From Pseudaminobacter sp047739745 (GTDB lineage Bacteria; Pseudomonadota; Alphaproteobacteria; Rhizobiales; Rhizobiaceae), in assembly GCF_047739745.1 (NCBI RefSeq), contig NZ_JBLLVA010000004.1:62001-126000 (forward strand): a stretch of 64,000 nucleotides of DNA, read 5' to 3'. The position numbers and the translations under genes are program-made. The notes under the pieces are model-generated. The model did not search any database and had not been told where the DNA came from. It saw only the letters and a list, made by a program, of their open reading frames with translations. Shown here one piece after another: positions 1-8,519 of the stretch (positions are counted from its first letter, which is position 1; each line of letters starts with the position of its first letter).

Positions 1-1
1 G

Positions 2-697
2 CGGCCGCAGACGCTGCGCTTCCGCTCGGGCGAGTTCGTCATGATCGGCCTGCCGAACGCCGAAAAACCGGTGTTTCGCGCCTATTCCATCGCCAGCCCC
101 AATTGGGACGAGGAGCTCGAATTCTTCTCCATCAAGGTGCCTGACGGCCCGCTCACCTCGCACTTGCAGAAAATCCAGCCCGGCGACACGGTGCTGATGC
201 GCCAGAAGGCGACCGGCACGCTGGTGCTCGACGCGCTGACGCCGGCCAAGCGCCTCATCATGATCTCGACCGGCACCGGCATCGCACCCTTCGCCAGCCT
301 GCTGCGCGATCCCGACACCTATGAGAAATTCGAGGAAGTGATCCTCACCCACACCTGCCGCGACATCGCCGAGCTGACCTTCGGCAAGGAATTGGTCGGG
401 GCTCTGGCCGACGATCCGCTGATCGGTGAGCTGACGCATGGCCGTGTGCGGCTCTACAACAGCACCACGCGCGAAACCTCCGAACGCATGGGCCGCATCA
501 CCGCGCTGATCGGCTCCGGCCAGTTCCAGTCCGATCTCGACATCGAAAAGCTCAGCCCCGAAACCGATCGGGTGATGATCTGCGGCTCCATGGCCATGCT
601 GAAGGACGTGAAGGAACTGGTCGAGCATGCCGGTTTCGAAGAAGGCTCGCTCAGCCAGCCCGCCAGCTTCGTGGTCGAACGCGCCTTCGTGGGGTGA
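2..697 (+). CDS. fpr: ferredoxin--NADP+ reductase, 5' end outside window
   Basis: The frame is open to the left edge, so the N-terminus lies outside. This flavoenzyme moves electrons between NADPH and ferredoxin or flavodoxin in the cytosol. Visible are the FAD-binding RAYS motif, the pyridine-nucleotide motif STGTGIAPF, a later CGSMAMLKD segment and the C-terminal end VERAFVG, all typical of the bacterial FPR subclass. The 231 codons present fit a family length near 257, so about 25 residues are missing. The family assignment is firm; the physiological partner cannot be read from the context, as no neighbour on this side is linked to it. Confidence 0.93.
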   Translation, partial: RPQTLRFRSGEFVMIGLPNAEKPVFRAYSIASPNWDEELEFFSIKVPDGPLTSHLQKIQPGDTVLMRQKATGTLVLDALTPAKRLIMISTGTGIAPFASLLRDPDTYEKFEEVILTHTCRDIAELTFGKELVGALADDPLIGELTHGRVRLYNSTTRETSERMGRITALIGSGQFQSDLDIEKLSPETDRVMICGSMAMLKDVKELVEHAGFEEGSLSQPASFVVERAFVG

Positions 698-1551
698 GGA
701 GCGGTCGGCCGCAGGCCGATCAATCGACAACGATTTGTCGATTGAAGCGACGAACGTCCGGAGCCATGGCGTGGGGCAGGAGTGGTGCGCGTCAGCCAGC
801 GCTGAAAGCCATAGCGTAGGGCACGTCGCTCGTCATCCTCGGGTTTGACTCCAGGATCCACCCCTCGCCCTCCAAGCGAACAGTTTCGGTGTCGATAGAA
901 CGCGGATGAAACGCCGCTTCACAGGCCGCCAAGCTGCTGTTTTCATTCCCCTTCGATCTCCCGGGCACAATTCCCTATCCACGCCCTTTCGTGCCTCCAG
1001 CATACTCCTCTCACCGTTCTCACGGGAACCGGGTCTAGAACCGGGATCAGGGAGGGCGGCGGTGGCCTCCCCCCATGGCGTGGTAACCATGGGCATGTGA
1101 GGGCCTGAGACAGGCTGGCGTGCTTCGGCCGGGCTCAAATGCTCACCCGAGGCATGCGGAGAAGCCGCGGCGTACTCCCCCATTGCTGATGGGGATCGGG
1201 GCGCTGTGACCGGCCGACCTATGGGACAAGCACCGGTGGGGCGCGAAGGTCGCGCCACATATTGCTTACTCGGAAGGCACGGCCCAGCGCCCCGCTTCCC
1301 GGCTCTTTGACAATGGCCAGACGCAATTGTGCGGGCGTGGCGATGACGAGGCACGCTTTACTCTCCCCCGGGCAGGGAGAGGTGACGACGCTTCAGCCGA
1401 CCCGAAGAGGGTGCTATCGCACCGCACTGCATAGTTAGGGCATGGCAACCACCAGATGCGTCCTGACGAACACACGGCCGTCCTTGCTATCCGGCCTTCA
1501 AGGCCTGTAGAACAGACGACGATGGAAGCCGGCCGCGAAAGAGGCAGGAGC
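698..1551. other. 854-bp intergenic region without a credible gene
   Basis: Short open frames on both strands have no recognisable domain and no good ribosome-binding site. The stretch holds a perfect 10-bp stem-loop right after fpr (721-744) and a motif near 831-856 reading GTCATCCTCGGGTTTGACT, which resembles a repeat I have met between genes in Mesorhizobium-type genomes. A degenerate CTCTCCC/GGGAGAGG hairpin lies near 1360-1381. It looks like accumulated repeat debris plus the deoC promoter region. Confidence 0.5.
721..744 (+). terminator. stem-loop downstream of fpr
   Basis: CAATCGACAA (721-730) pairs perfectly with TTGTCGATTG (735-744) around a CGAT loop, 23 bp after the fpr stop. There is no T-run after it, so it may be an RNA-stabilising hairpin or a repeat unit rather than a true intrinsic terminator. 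Confidence 0.4.
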
Positions 1552-2604
1552 ATGATCAGCGAAGCCCGACCGAAGGTTGCAACGCGCGAGCCCGAGGCCC
1601 CCAGACTGGCCACGCTGCCGATGCGGGCGGCGAATGAAACGATCGCCCACGGCCTTGCCCGCAATCCCGGCATGGCGCTCGACGCCGGCTTCCTGGAATC
1701 GCTGCGCAACGTCAACCGCAGCGCGCTTGAGCGCCGCGCCGCGACCGTGTCCAAGCGGCGTTCGATCAAGGCCGACAATCAGGCAGCCTGGCTGCTGCGG
1801 GCTATCGCCTGCATGGATCTGACGACGCTGAACAGCAACGACACCGACGAGCGTGTGCGCCGGCTGTGCGCCAAGGCGCTCAACCCACTGCGCGGCGACA
1901 TCGCCGAGAGCTTAGGCCTTGGCGATACGGTGATCCGACCGGCCGCGGTCTGCGTCTACCACCCCTTTGTCGCCACCGCGGTCGAGGCGCTGCAAGGCTC
2001 GGGCATCCATGTCGCCGCCGTTTCGACCTCCTTTCCGCATGGGCTGGCACCGCTCGAGACCCGCATCCGCGAGATCGAGCTGTCGGTTGCCGCCGGGGCC
2101 GACGAGATCGACGTCGTCATTCCACGGGGGCTGGTGTTCGGGGCGAAATGGCCGCAGCTCTACGACGAGATCGCCGCTTTCCGCGCCGCCTGCGGGCAAT
2201 CGCATCTGAAGGTCATTCTTGGCACCGGCGACCTGTCGACGCTGCGCAACGTCATGCTGGCCGCCATGGTGGCGATGATGGCGGGCGCCGACTTCGTCAA
2301 GACCTCCACCGGCAAGGAAAGCGTCAACGCGACGCTGCCAGTCGGGCTTGCGATGGTGCGTGCCATCCGCGCCTATTTCGAGCACACCGGCCACATGATC
2401 GGCTTCAAGCCGGCCGGCGGCATCTCGACGGCGAAGGCCGCGCTCGACTGGCTGATCCTGATGAAGGAGGAACTTGGCCGGCCCTGGCTCGAACCCGAGC
2501 TGTTCCGCTTCGGAGCCTCCAGCCTGCTCACCGACATCGAACGCCAGCTCGAACATCATGTCAGCGGCCGTTATTCGGCAAACCATCGCCATGCGGTGGC
2601 TTGA
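1552..2604 (+). CDS. deoC: deoxyribose-phosphate aldolase
   Basis: Cytosolic class I aldolase that splits 2-deoxyribose-5-phosphate into glyceraldehyde-3-phosphate and acetaldehyde during deoxynucleoside breakdown. The 350-residue protein shows the family segments DEIDVVIPRG, LKVILGTGDL and DFVKTSTGKE; K250 in the last is the expected Schiff-base lysine. The ATG at 1552 was chosen because a GAGGCAGGAG purine stretch lies just before it; an ATG at 1522 would add ten unlikely residues. The N-terminal extension of about 60 residues is longer than in E. coli DeoC, as I recall for rhizobial forms. It is followed, after a 172-bp repeat, by an aldehyde dehydrogenase that could remove the acetaldehyde. 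Confidence 0.93.
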   Translation: MISEARPKVATREPEAPRLATLPMRAANETIAHGLARNPGMALDAGFLESLRNVNRSALERRAATVSKRRSIKADNQAAWLLRAIACMDLTTLNSNDTDERVRRLCAKALNPLRGDIAESLGLGDTVIRPAAVCVYHPFVATAVEALQGSGIHVAAVSTSFPHGLAPLETRIREIELSVAAGADEIDVVIPRGLVFGAKWPQLYDEIAAFRAACGQSHLKVILGTGDLSTLRNVMLAAMVAMMAGADFVKTSTGKESVNATLPVGLAMVRAIRAYFEHTGHMIGFKPAGGISTAKAALDWLILMKEELGRPWLEPELFRFGASSLLTDIERQLEHHVSGRYSANHRHAVA

Positions 2605-2614
2605 ATTCGCTCGC

Positions 2615-2764
2615 TTACCCTCCCCCAACGTGGGGAGGGTCGCGCCAAAGGCGCGGGGTGGGGGGCGACGAGTCGGATAACGTGTCCAATGAAGCAAACA
2701 TGCAAGCGATGTCCCCACCCCGATCGGCCTTGCCGATCGACCCTCCCCACAAGGGGGAGGGTAA
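2615..2764. repeat. GC-rich palindromic intergenic repeat
   Basis: TTACCCTCCCCC at 2615-2626 is inverted as GGGGGAGGGTAA at 2753-2764, and each arm holds its own hairpin (2617-2640 and about 2741-2762). It fills nearly the whole gap between deoC and the aldehyde dehydrogenase. The same building plan recurs near 6.2, 8.4, 9.6 and 24.3 kb. Confidence 0.75.
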
Positions 2765-2776
2765 CAGGAGCGTCCC

Positions 2777-5155
2777 ATGAACATTCTCGAACGCTATGCC
2801 GCGATGGACTATGACGCCGCGCCGGAGGCGCGCGATCAGGCCGATGCCTGGCTTGCGAGGCGCGATTTTTCCCGGTCGCTGTTCATCGGCGGTGCATGGC
2901 GCGCAGCAACCACCGGCGCCACTTTCGAAACCCACGAGCCGGCAACCGGCAAGCTGCTGGCCAGCGTCTCGGATGCCGGCGAGGCCGATGTCGGTGCCGC
3001 CGTTTCGGCGGCCGCGAAAGCCTTGCCCAAATGGCGCGCCCGCACCGGCTATGAGCGCGCCAAGGTGCTTTATGCCATCGGCCGCGTCATGCAGCGGCAT
3101 CAGCGCCTCTTTGCCGTGCTGGAATCGATCGACAATGGCAAGCCGATCCGCGAAAGCCGCGATATCGACGTGCCACTGGCGATCCGCCATTTCATCCACC
3201 ACGCCGGTTGGGCGCAAGCGCTGGAGAGGGAGTTCCCCGACCGCAAGCCGGCCGGCGTCGTCGGCCAGATCATTCCGTGGAACTTCCCGCTGCTGATGCT
3301 TGCCTGGAAGATCGCGCCGGCGCTCGCCGCCGGTTGCACGGTGGTGTTGAAGCCTGCCGAATACACGCCGCTGACGGCCATCCTGTTCGGCGAGATCTGC
3401 GAGCGTGCCGGCGTGCCGAAGGGCGTAGTCAACATCCTGCCCGGCGGACCGGACACCGGCGCGGCACTGGTCAGGCATCCGGGCGTGCAGAAGATCGCCT
3501 TCACCGGCTCGTGCGAGGTCGGCAAGATCATCCGCAAGGCCACCGCCGGAACGGGCAAGAAGCTGTCGCTGGAACTCGGCGGCAAGTCGGCCTTCCTGGT
3601 CTTTGAGGATGCCGATCTCGACAGCGCCGTCGAAGGGCTGGTCGACGGCATCTGGTTCAACCAGGGGCAGGTGTGCTGCGCCGGCTCGCGTCTCCTGGTG
3701 CAGGAAAGCGTGGCGGAAGCTTTCCTTTCCAAGGTCAGGACACGGATGGGCAGGCTGCGCGTCGGCAGCCCGCTCGACAAGAACACCGATATCGGCCCGC
3801 TGGTCGACCGGGTGCAGCTCGAACGCGTGCGCACCATGGTCGCCGAAGGCGCGCGTCAGGGCGCCGAATGCTGGCAGCCCGATTGCCCGCTGCCCGCCTC
3901 CGGTCATTTCTATCCGCCCACGCTGGCGACCTCGGTTGCGCCGGCAAACATCCTGATGCAGGAGGAGGTGTTCGGACCGGTGCTTGCCGCCGTGAGCTTC
4001 CGTTCGACGGAAGAGGCGATCGAGCTTGCCAACAATACGCGCTACGGGCTTGCCGCCTCGGCCTGGAGCGAGAATATCAACCTTGCGCTTCACGTCGCGC
4101 CGCAGCTCAAGGCCGGCGTGATCTGGATCAACGGCACCAACATGCTCGACGCCGCCTGCGGTTTCGGCGGCTTTCGTGAAAGCGGCTTCGGCCGCGAGGG
4201 CGGGCGCGAGGGCATGCTTGAATATCTCGCCGAAGAACTTCCGCTTGGTGCCGCGATCAAGCCAGCGGCGATGGAGCCGAAGGTCACCGATTTCGCCGAA
4301 GCCGAGCGGCCCGCAATCGACCGTACGGCGAAACTGTTCATCGGCGGCAAGCAGGTGCGGCCGGACGGCAATTACTCGCTCGCCGTCGCCGACGCCAAGG
4401 GCAGGCTCGCCGGCGAAGTCGGCCTCGGCAACCGCAAGGACATTCGCGATGCCGTCACGGCCGCCCGCAATGGCAAGTCATGGAGCGAAGCAACCGGCTA
4501 CAACCGCTCGCAGGTGCTCTACTATCTTGCCGAAAATCTCGCCGCCCGCGCCGACGAATTTTCGCGGAGACTGACGCAACTCACCGGTGCCAACAGCAAA
4601 GCCGCACGCGAGGAGGTCGAGCTTTCCATCGAGCGGCTGTTTTATTTTGCCGGCATGGCCGACAAGTTCGAAGGCCGCGTTCATGCGCCGCCGTCGCGCA
4701 CCGTGACCTTGGCGCTCAACGAACCGGTCGGCGTGCTCGGCATCGTCGCTGGTGATGATGCGCCGCTGCTCGGCCTCGTTTCGCTTTGCGCGCCGGCGCT
4801 GGCGATGGGCAACAGGGTCGTCCTGGTGCCGTCCGAGCGCCATCCGCTGCTTGCGACCGACCTCTATCAAGTGATCGAAACTTCCGATCTGCCGGCCGGC
4901 GCCATCAATATCGTCACCGGCAGATCGGCCGAACTGGCGGCGGTGCTCGCCAGGCATGACGATGTCGATGGCCTGTGGTGCGTCGCCGACGCCGCCACCT
5001 GCAAGCTGGTGGAGACGGAATCGGCCGGCAACCTCAAGCGGGTCTGGACGAGCGGCGGCCGCAGGGTCGACTGGCGCTCCGATCTCGTGGCCGGTGATGC
5101 ATTCCTGCGCCGCGCCATCGAGATCAAGAATGTCTGGGTGCCTTACGGCGATTGA
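2777..5155 (+). CDS. double-domain aldehyde dehydrogenase (ALDH16-like)
   Basis: NAD(P)-dependent oxidation of an aldehyde to its acid. Residues about 30-500 form a complete ALDH domain: IPWNFP, the general base E266 in LELGGKS, and the catalytic Cys C300 in QGQVCCAG. Residues about 515-792 form a second, partial ALDH fold starting with KLFIGGKQV that has no catalytic Cys or LELGGK motif. A 792-residue chain with one active and one inactive ALDH module is the layout of the ALDH16 family, whose C-terminal module is structural. The start has CAGGAG 9 bp upstream. Position after deoC suggests acetaldehyde from deoxyribose as substrate; this is inference. Confidence 0.88.
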   Translation: MNILERYAAMDYDAAPEARDQADAWLARRDFSRSLFIGGAWRAATTGATFETHEPATGKLLASVSDAGEADVGAAVSAAAKALPKWRARTGYERAKVLYAIGRVMQRHQRLFAVLESIDNGKPIRESRDIDVPLAIRHFIHHAGWAQALEREFPDRKPAGVVGQIIPWNFPLLMLAWKIAPALAAGCTVVLKPAEYTPLTAILFGEICERAGVPKGVVNILPGGPDTGAALVRHPGVQKIAFTGSCEVGKIIRKATAGTGKKLSLELGGKSAFLVFEDADLDSAVEGLVDGIWFNQGQVCCAGSRLLVQESVAEAFLSKVRTRMGRLRVGSPLDKNTDIGPLVDRVQLERVRTMVAEGARQGAECWQPDCPLPASGHFYPPTLATSVAPANILMQEEVFGPVLAAVSFRSTEEAIELANNTRYGLAASAWSENINLALHVAPQLKAGVIWINGTNMLDAACGFGGFRESGFGREGGREGMLEYLAEELPLGAAIKPAAMEPKVTDFAEAERPAIDRTAKLFIGGKQVRPDGNYSLAVADAKGRLAGEVGLGNRKDIRDAVTAARNGKSWSEATGYNRSQVLYYLAENLAARADEFSRRLTQLTGANSKAAREEVELSIERLFYFAGMADKFEGRVHAPPSRTVTLALNEPVGVLGIVAGDDAPLLGLVSLCAPALAMGNRVVLVPSERHPLLATDLYQVIETSDLPAGAINIVTGRSAELAAVLARHDDVDGLWCVADAATCKLVETESAGNLKRVWTSGGRRVDWRSDLVAGDAFLRRAIEIKNVWVPYGD

Positions 5156-5157
5156 GC

Positions 5158-6156
5158 TCAGCCGATCGTGCGGCCCTCATCGTCGAAGCGGAAGATGCGC
5201 GAGGGGTCCGGCGTGGCATAAAGCGTGGCACCCGGCTCCGCCCGGTATTCGCCGAAGAGGCGAATGGTGAGCAGCCCGGCCTGTTCGGCATCGATGTAGA
5301 GGTTGGTGTCGGCGCCCAGATGCTCGGCATGGATGACGGTGCCCTTCCAGCTTCCGGATTTCGGGTCCACGGTCATATGCTCCGGCCGCACGCCGATGGT
5401 CTTCGCCGCCTCGCCGAGCCGCGCGCCCTCAATGAAATTCATCTTGGGCGAACCGATGAAGCCGGCAACGAAAAGGTTTGCCGGCGAATTGTAGAGCTCC
5501 ATCGGTGCGCCGACCTGTTCGATGCGCCCGCCATTCAGCACCACAATCCGGTCGGCGAGCGTCATCGCCTCGACCTGGTCATGCGTCACATAGATCATCG
5601 TCGCCGAAAGGCGGCGGTGAAGCTGCGCGATCTCCAGCCGCGTGTTGACGCGAAGCGCTGCATCGAGATTGCTGAGCGGCTCGTCGAACAGGAACAGTTT
5701 CGGCTCGCGCACCACGGCGCGGCCAATGGCGACTCGCTGACGCTGGCCGCCGGAAAGCTCGGCGGGGCGCCGCTCCAGATAAGGCTCCAGCGACAGCATT
5801 CCGGAAGCGGCCTTCACCCGGCGCGTTATCTCGTCGGCAGGCGTCTTTATCTGCTTGAGGCCAAGGCTCATATTGCTGCGCACGTTCAGATGCGGATAGA
5901 GCGCGTAGGTCTGGAACACCATGGCGATGCCACGCTCGGCCGGCGGCACCGTGTCCACCTTCTGGCCGTCAATGATGACATTGCCGACTGTCGCATCCTC
6001 CAGCCCGGCAATGACCCGCAGCAGGGTCGACTTTCCGCAGCCGGAAGGGCCGACAAAGACCACGAACTCGCCGTCCCGGACTTCAAGATCTATGCCCTTC
6101 AACACATCGACGGAGCCGAAGGACTTCTTGATGTTTTCAATTTTCAGCGAGCCCAT
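5158..6156 (-). CDS. sugar ABC transporter ATP-binding protein (UgpC/MsmX type)
   Basis: ATPase that energises carbohydrate import at the inner membrane. Walker A GPSGCGKST is at 36-44, the Q-loop Gln at 82, LSGGQ at 134-138, Walker B LFLFDE at 154-159 and the switch His at 192. After about residue 235 follows the regulatory TOBE-type domain of the CUT1 class, giving the usual 330-370 residue length. It is the last gene of the leftward operon beginning at murQ, separated from the oxidoreductase by a palindromic repeat of about 230 bp, and it ends 2 bp from the convergent aldehyde dehydrogenase gene. As this ATPase class is often shared between importers, the repeat gap does not argue against it serving this one. 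Confidence 0.93.
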   Translation of the reverse strand: MGSLKIENIKKSFGSVDVLKGIDLEVRDGEFVVFVGPSGCGKSTLLRVIAGLEDATVGNVIIDGQKVDTVPPAERGIAMVFQTYALYPHLNVRSNMSLGLKQIKTPADEITRRVKAASGMLSLEPYLERRPAELSGGQRQRVAIGRAVVREPKLFLFDEPLSNLDAALRVNTRLEIAQLHRRLSATMIYVTHDQVEAMTLADRIVVLNGGRIEQVGAPMELYNSPANLFVAGFIGSPKMNFIEGARLGEAAKTIGVRPEHMTVDPKSGSWKGTVIHAEHLGADTNLYIDAEQAGLLTIRLFGEYRAEPGATLYATPDPSRIFRFDDEGRTIG

Positions 6157-6180
6157 GCGCCGCCCCCGATAGAATGGACC

Positions 6181-6350
6181 GCCCCCTCACCCGGCCTCCG
6201 CTCCGCTCGGCCACCCTCTCCCCATGGGGGAGAGGAAATCGTGAGACGCCGTGCGCGACTTTCTGGCGACGATTGGCCGAGATGCTGGCGAATCTCCCCT
6301 CCCCTCTGGGGAGAGGGTGGCCGCGCGAAGCGGAGGCCGGGTGAGGGGGC
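6181..6350. repeat. 170-bp palindromic repeat with perfect 20-bp ends
   Basis: The 20 bases 6181-6200 are the exact reverse complement of 6331-6350, and the similarity goes on inward with few mismatches through CCACCCTCTCCCC. The element fills the gap between the Gfo/Idh gene and the ABC ATPase gene of one operon, so its transcript would fold into a long hairpin. Confidence 0.85.
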
Positions 6351-6385
6351 AAGATGCCGCAACGCCATTAGAACCATCGATGCCC

Positions 6386-7453
6386 TCACAGCCGCACCGC
6401 CTTGCCGGTGCGCACGCTTTCATCGGCGGCGAGGCAGACGGCGAGCGACTTCACCGCGTCCTCCATATGGCGGGTGAGGTCGAGATCCTCGCGAATGGCC
6501 TTCAGCAAAAAGGCCTGTTCCAGCTCGCACAGTTCCTGATGGCCGGGCTCGCCTTCCATCGACAGAAGCTGGTCAGGCTTGATGAAGGTGCCATCCGGCC
6601 CGATCGCGGCTTCGTGCAGCCTGATGGTAGAGGTCCTGGTGTGGGTGTCGATATCGTCCGACTTCGCCTTCTCATTCATTATGATGGATACGCAGCCACT
6701 GGGCGAGATGATGTCCTTCACGAAGAAGGCGGTTTCGGAGATCATCGGCCCCCAGCCGGCCTCGTACCAGCCGACCGAACCATCATCGAACAGCACCTGC
6801 AGGTGACCGTAATTATACATGTCGGGCGCGATCTCGTCGGAGAGCCGCAGGCCCATGCCGCGCACATCCACGGGCATTGCGTCGGTGATCTGGCACATGA
6901 CGTCGAGATAGTGGACGCCGCAGTCGACGATGGGCGAAGTGGTTTTCATCAACTGCTTGTGCGTCGCCCATTTACGGCCGCTCGACTGCTGGTTGAGGTT
7001 CATGCGAAACACATAGGGTCCGCCGAGCTTCCGCGCCTCGGCAATCAGACGCATCCATGAGGGGTGGTGCCGCAAGATGTAGCCGATAACCAGCTTGCGG
7101 CCATTGGCCCTGGCAGCGTCGATCACGCGTTCCGCATCCGCGACGGTGGTGGCTAGCGGCTTCTCGACGAAGACATGGCAGCCCGCCTCGAGCGCGGCGA
7201 CGGCGTAATCCGCGTGGCTGTCGGAATAGGTGTTGATCGAGGCGACATCCGGCTTCAGCTCACGCAATGCTTCCATGAATGAGCGGCGAATTTCGTAGCC
7301 GGACAACTCGGCCGGAAGCTCAAGATCGGAGCGGTTGACAAGTGCTGCGATATCGAAGCCCCGATTGCGGTGATAAGCGAGCGCATGGCTGCGGCCCATA
7401 TTGCCGAGCCCGGCCACCAGGACGCGCAAGGACCTTTCAGAGTTTGCGTTCAT
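6386..7453 (-). CDS. Gfo/Idh/MocA family oxidoreductase
   Basis: A 355-residue NAD(P)-dependent sugar or inositol dehydrogenase-like protein. The Rossmann motif GLGNMG is at 15-20 and the family EKP motif at 97-99 (VEKPLATT), followed by the alpha/beta substrate domain with a DCGVHYLD segment. The ATG at 7453 overlaps the stop of the upstream permease by 4 bp (ATGA), which fixes the start. Its place inside a sugar importer operon next to murQ suggests it acts on an imported amino sugar or a derivative, for example oxidation or epimerisation, but none of the known MurNAc or GlcNAc steps needs such an enzyme. The true substrate is unknown. Confidence 0.85.
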   Translation of the reverse strand: MNANSERSLRVLVAGLGNMGRSHALAYHRNRGFDIAALVNRSDLELPAELSGYEIRRSFMEALRELKPDVASINTYSDSHADYAVAALEAGCHVFVEKPLATTVADAERVIDAARANGRKLVIGYILRHHPSWMRLIAEARKLGGPYVFRMNLNQQSSGRKWATHKQLMKTTSPIVDCGVHYLDVMCQITDAMPVDVRGMGLRLSDEIAPDMYNYGHLQVLFDDGSVGWYEAGWGPMISETAFFVKDIISPSGCVSIIMNEKAKSDDIDTHTRTSTIRLHEAAIGPDGTFIKPDQLLSMEGEPGHQELCELEQAFLLKAIREDLDLTRHMEDAVKSLAVCLAADESVRTGKAVRL

Positions 7454-8289
7454 TTGACGGCTCCCGAGGTGATGCCGCGGATCAACTGCCGCGAGAAGAT
7501 CAGATAAAGGATAAGTACCGGCAGGATGGCCAGCGAAAGTGCGGCAAGCACCGCGTTCCAATTGGTGACATATTGGCCGATGAACAATTGCGCGCCGAGC
7601 GTGATCGTCTTGGTCTGCTCGGACGGCGCCAGGATCAGCGGGAACCACAGATCGTTCCAGATCGGGATCATGGTGAACACGGCAACGGTTGCCATGGCGG
7701 GGCGCACCAGCGGCAGCACCAGCCGGAAAAAGATGCGGTACTCCGAGAACCCGTCTATGCGCCCGGCATTCTTCAGATCGTCGGACACCTGTTTCATGAA
7801 CTCCGAGAGAATGAAGATCGCCAGCGGCAACCCTTGAGCCGTGTAGACCAGGATCAGCGCCGTCAACGTGTTGACCAATCCGCTCGCCACCATCAACTGC
7901 AATATGGCAACCGTGCCGAGACGGATCGGGATCATGATGCCGAGCGCCAGATAGAGACCCGTCAGCGTGTTGCCCCTGAAGCGGTATTCGGCCAGCGCAA
8001 AGGCGGCCATCGCTCCAAACAGCAGCACGAAAAACAATGAGGCGACGGTGACGATGAAGCTGTTCTGAAAGTAGAGCAGGAAGTCGCCCTGATTGAGCAC
8101 GGTGGTGTAGCCGATCAGGTCGAAGGTCTCGGCGGTCGGCGGCGTCAGCGGCGTGCGGAAGATCGCGTTGCGCGACTTGAGCGAGTTGATGATGATGACC
8201 ACCACCGGAAACAACGCGATCACGGTATAGGTGAGCAGCACCGCATGGGCGGCGACGGTGCGCGGCAGCGAAGTCGTCGCGCGGCTCAT
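7450..8289 (-). CDS. sugar ABC transporter permease (MalG type)
   Basis: Inner-membrane subunit of a CUT1 carbohydrate importer, 279 residues with about six hydrophobic segments (first at about 12-35). The cytoplasmic EAA-like loop NAGRIDGFSEYRIFFRLVLP sits near 175-194 and would dock on the ATPase. It overlaps the downstream oxidoreductase by 4 bp and is separated from the other permease by a 161-bp inverted repeat. The N-terminal opening and the length match the second permease of binding-protein-dependent sugar systems. The substrate is inferred from the locus to be an N-acetylated amino sugar. Confidence 0.93.
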   Translation of the reverse strand: MSRATTSLPRTVAAHAVLLTYTVIALFPVVVIIINSLKSRNAIFRTPLTPPTAETFDLIGYTTVLNQGDFLLYFQNSFIVTVASLFFVLLFGAMAAFALAEYRFRGNTLTGLYLALGIMIPIRLGTVAILQLMVASGLVNTLTALILVYTAQGLPLAIFILSEFMKQVSDDLKNAGRIDGFSEYRIFFRLVLPLVRPAMATVAVFTMIPIWNDLWFPLILAPSEQTKTITLGAQLFIGQYVTNWNAVLAALSLAILPVLILYLIFSRQLIRGITSGAVK

Positions 8290-8335
8290 GGATGAGTCTC
8301 CTTCAGGGCTGAAGATCGACTGCCGTATTCCTTCG

Positions 8336-8496
8336 CACCCCCCTCTGGCCTGCCGGCCATCTCCCCCTCAAGGGGGGAGATCAGCCGGCCGCTCGCTTTA
8401 TGCTTCTCTGGAGATGGAGCAAGTTGAAAGCCGGCATCGATGGAGGGGCGATCTCCCCCCTTGAGGGGGAGATGGCCGGCAGGCCAGAGGGGGGTG
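8336..8496. repeat. 161-bp inverted repeat with perfect 46-bp arms
   Basis: Bases 8336-8381 and 8451-8496 are exact reverse complements, and each arm contains a further CTCCCCCTCAAGGGGGGAG hairpin. The intervening 69 bp are not symmetric. It lies between the two permease genes, so the mRNA would carry a very stable hairpin. Confidence 0.92.
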
Positions 8497-8519
8497 AATG
8501 AACTCGTCATCTCCACCCC

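Noticed and set aside
833..1354. 173-codon minus-strand frame in the long gap after fpr
   Set aside because: Composition is Arg/Pro/Gly-rich, there is no ribosome-binding site, and it spans repeat-like fragments.
2615..4093. 492-codon frame antisense to the aldehyde dehydrogenase
   Set aside because: It begins inside the dehydrogenase and ends in the intergenic repeat; no recognisable protein features.
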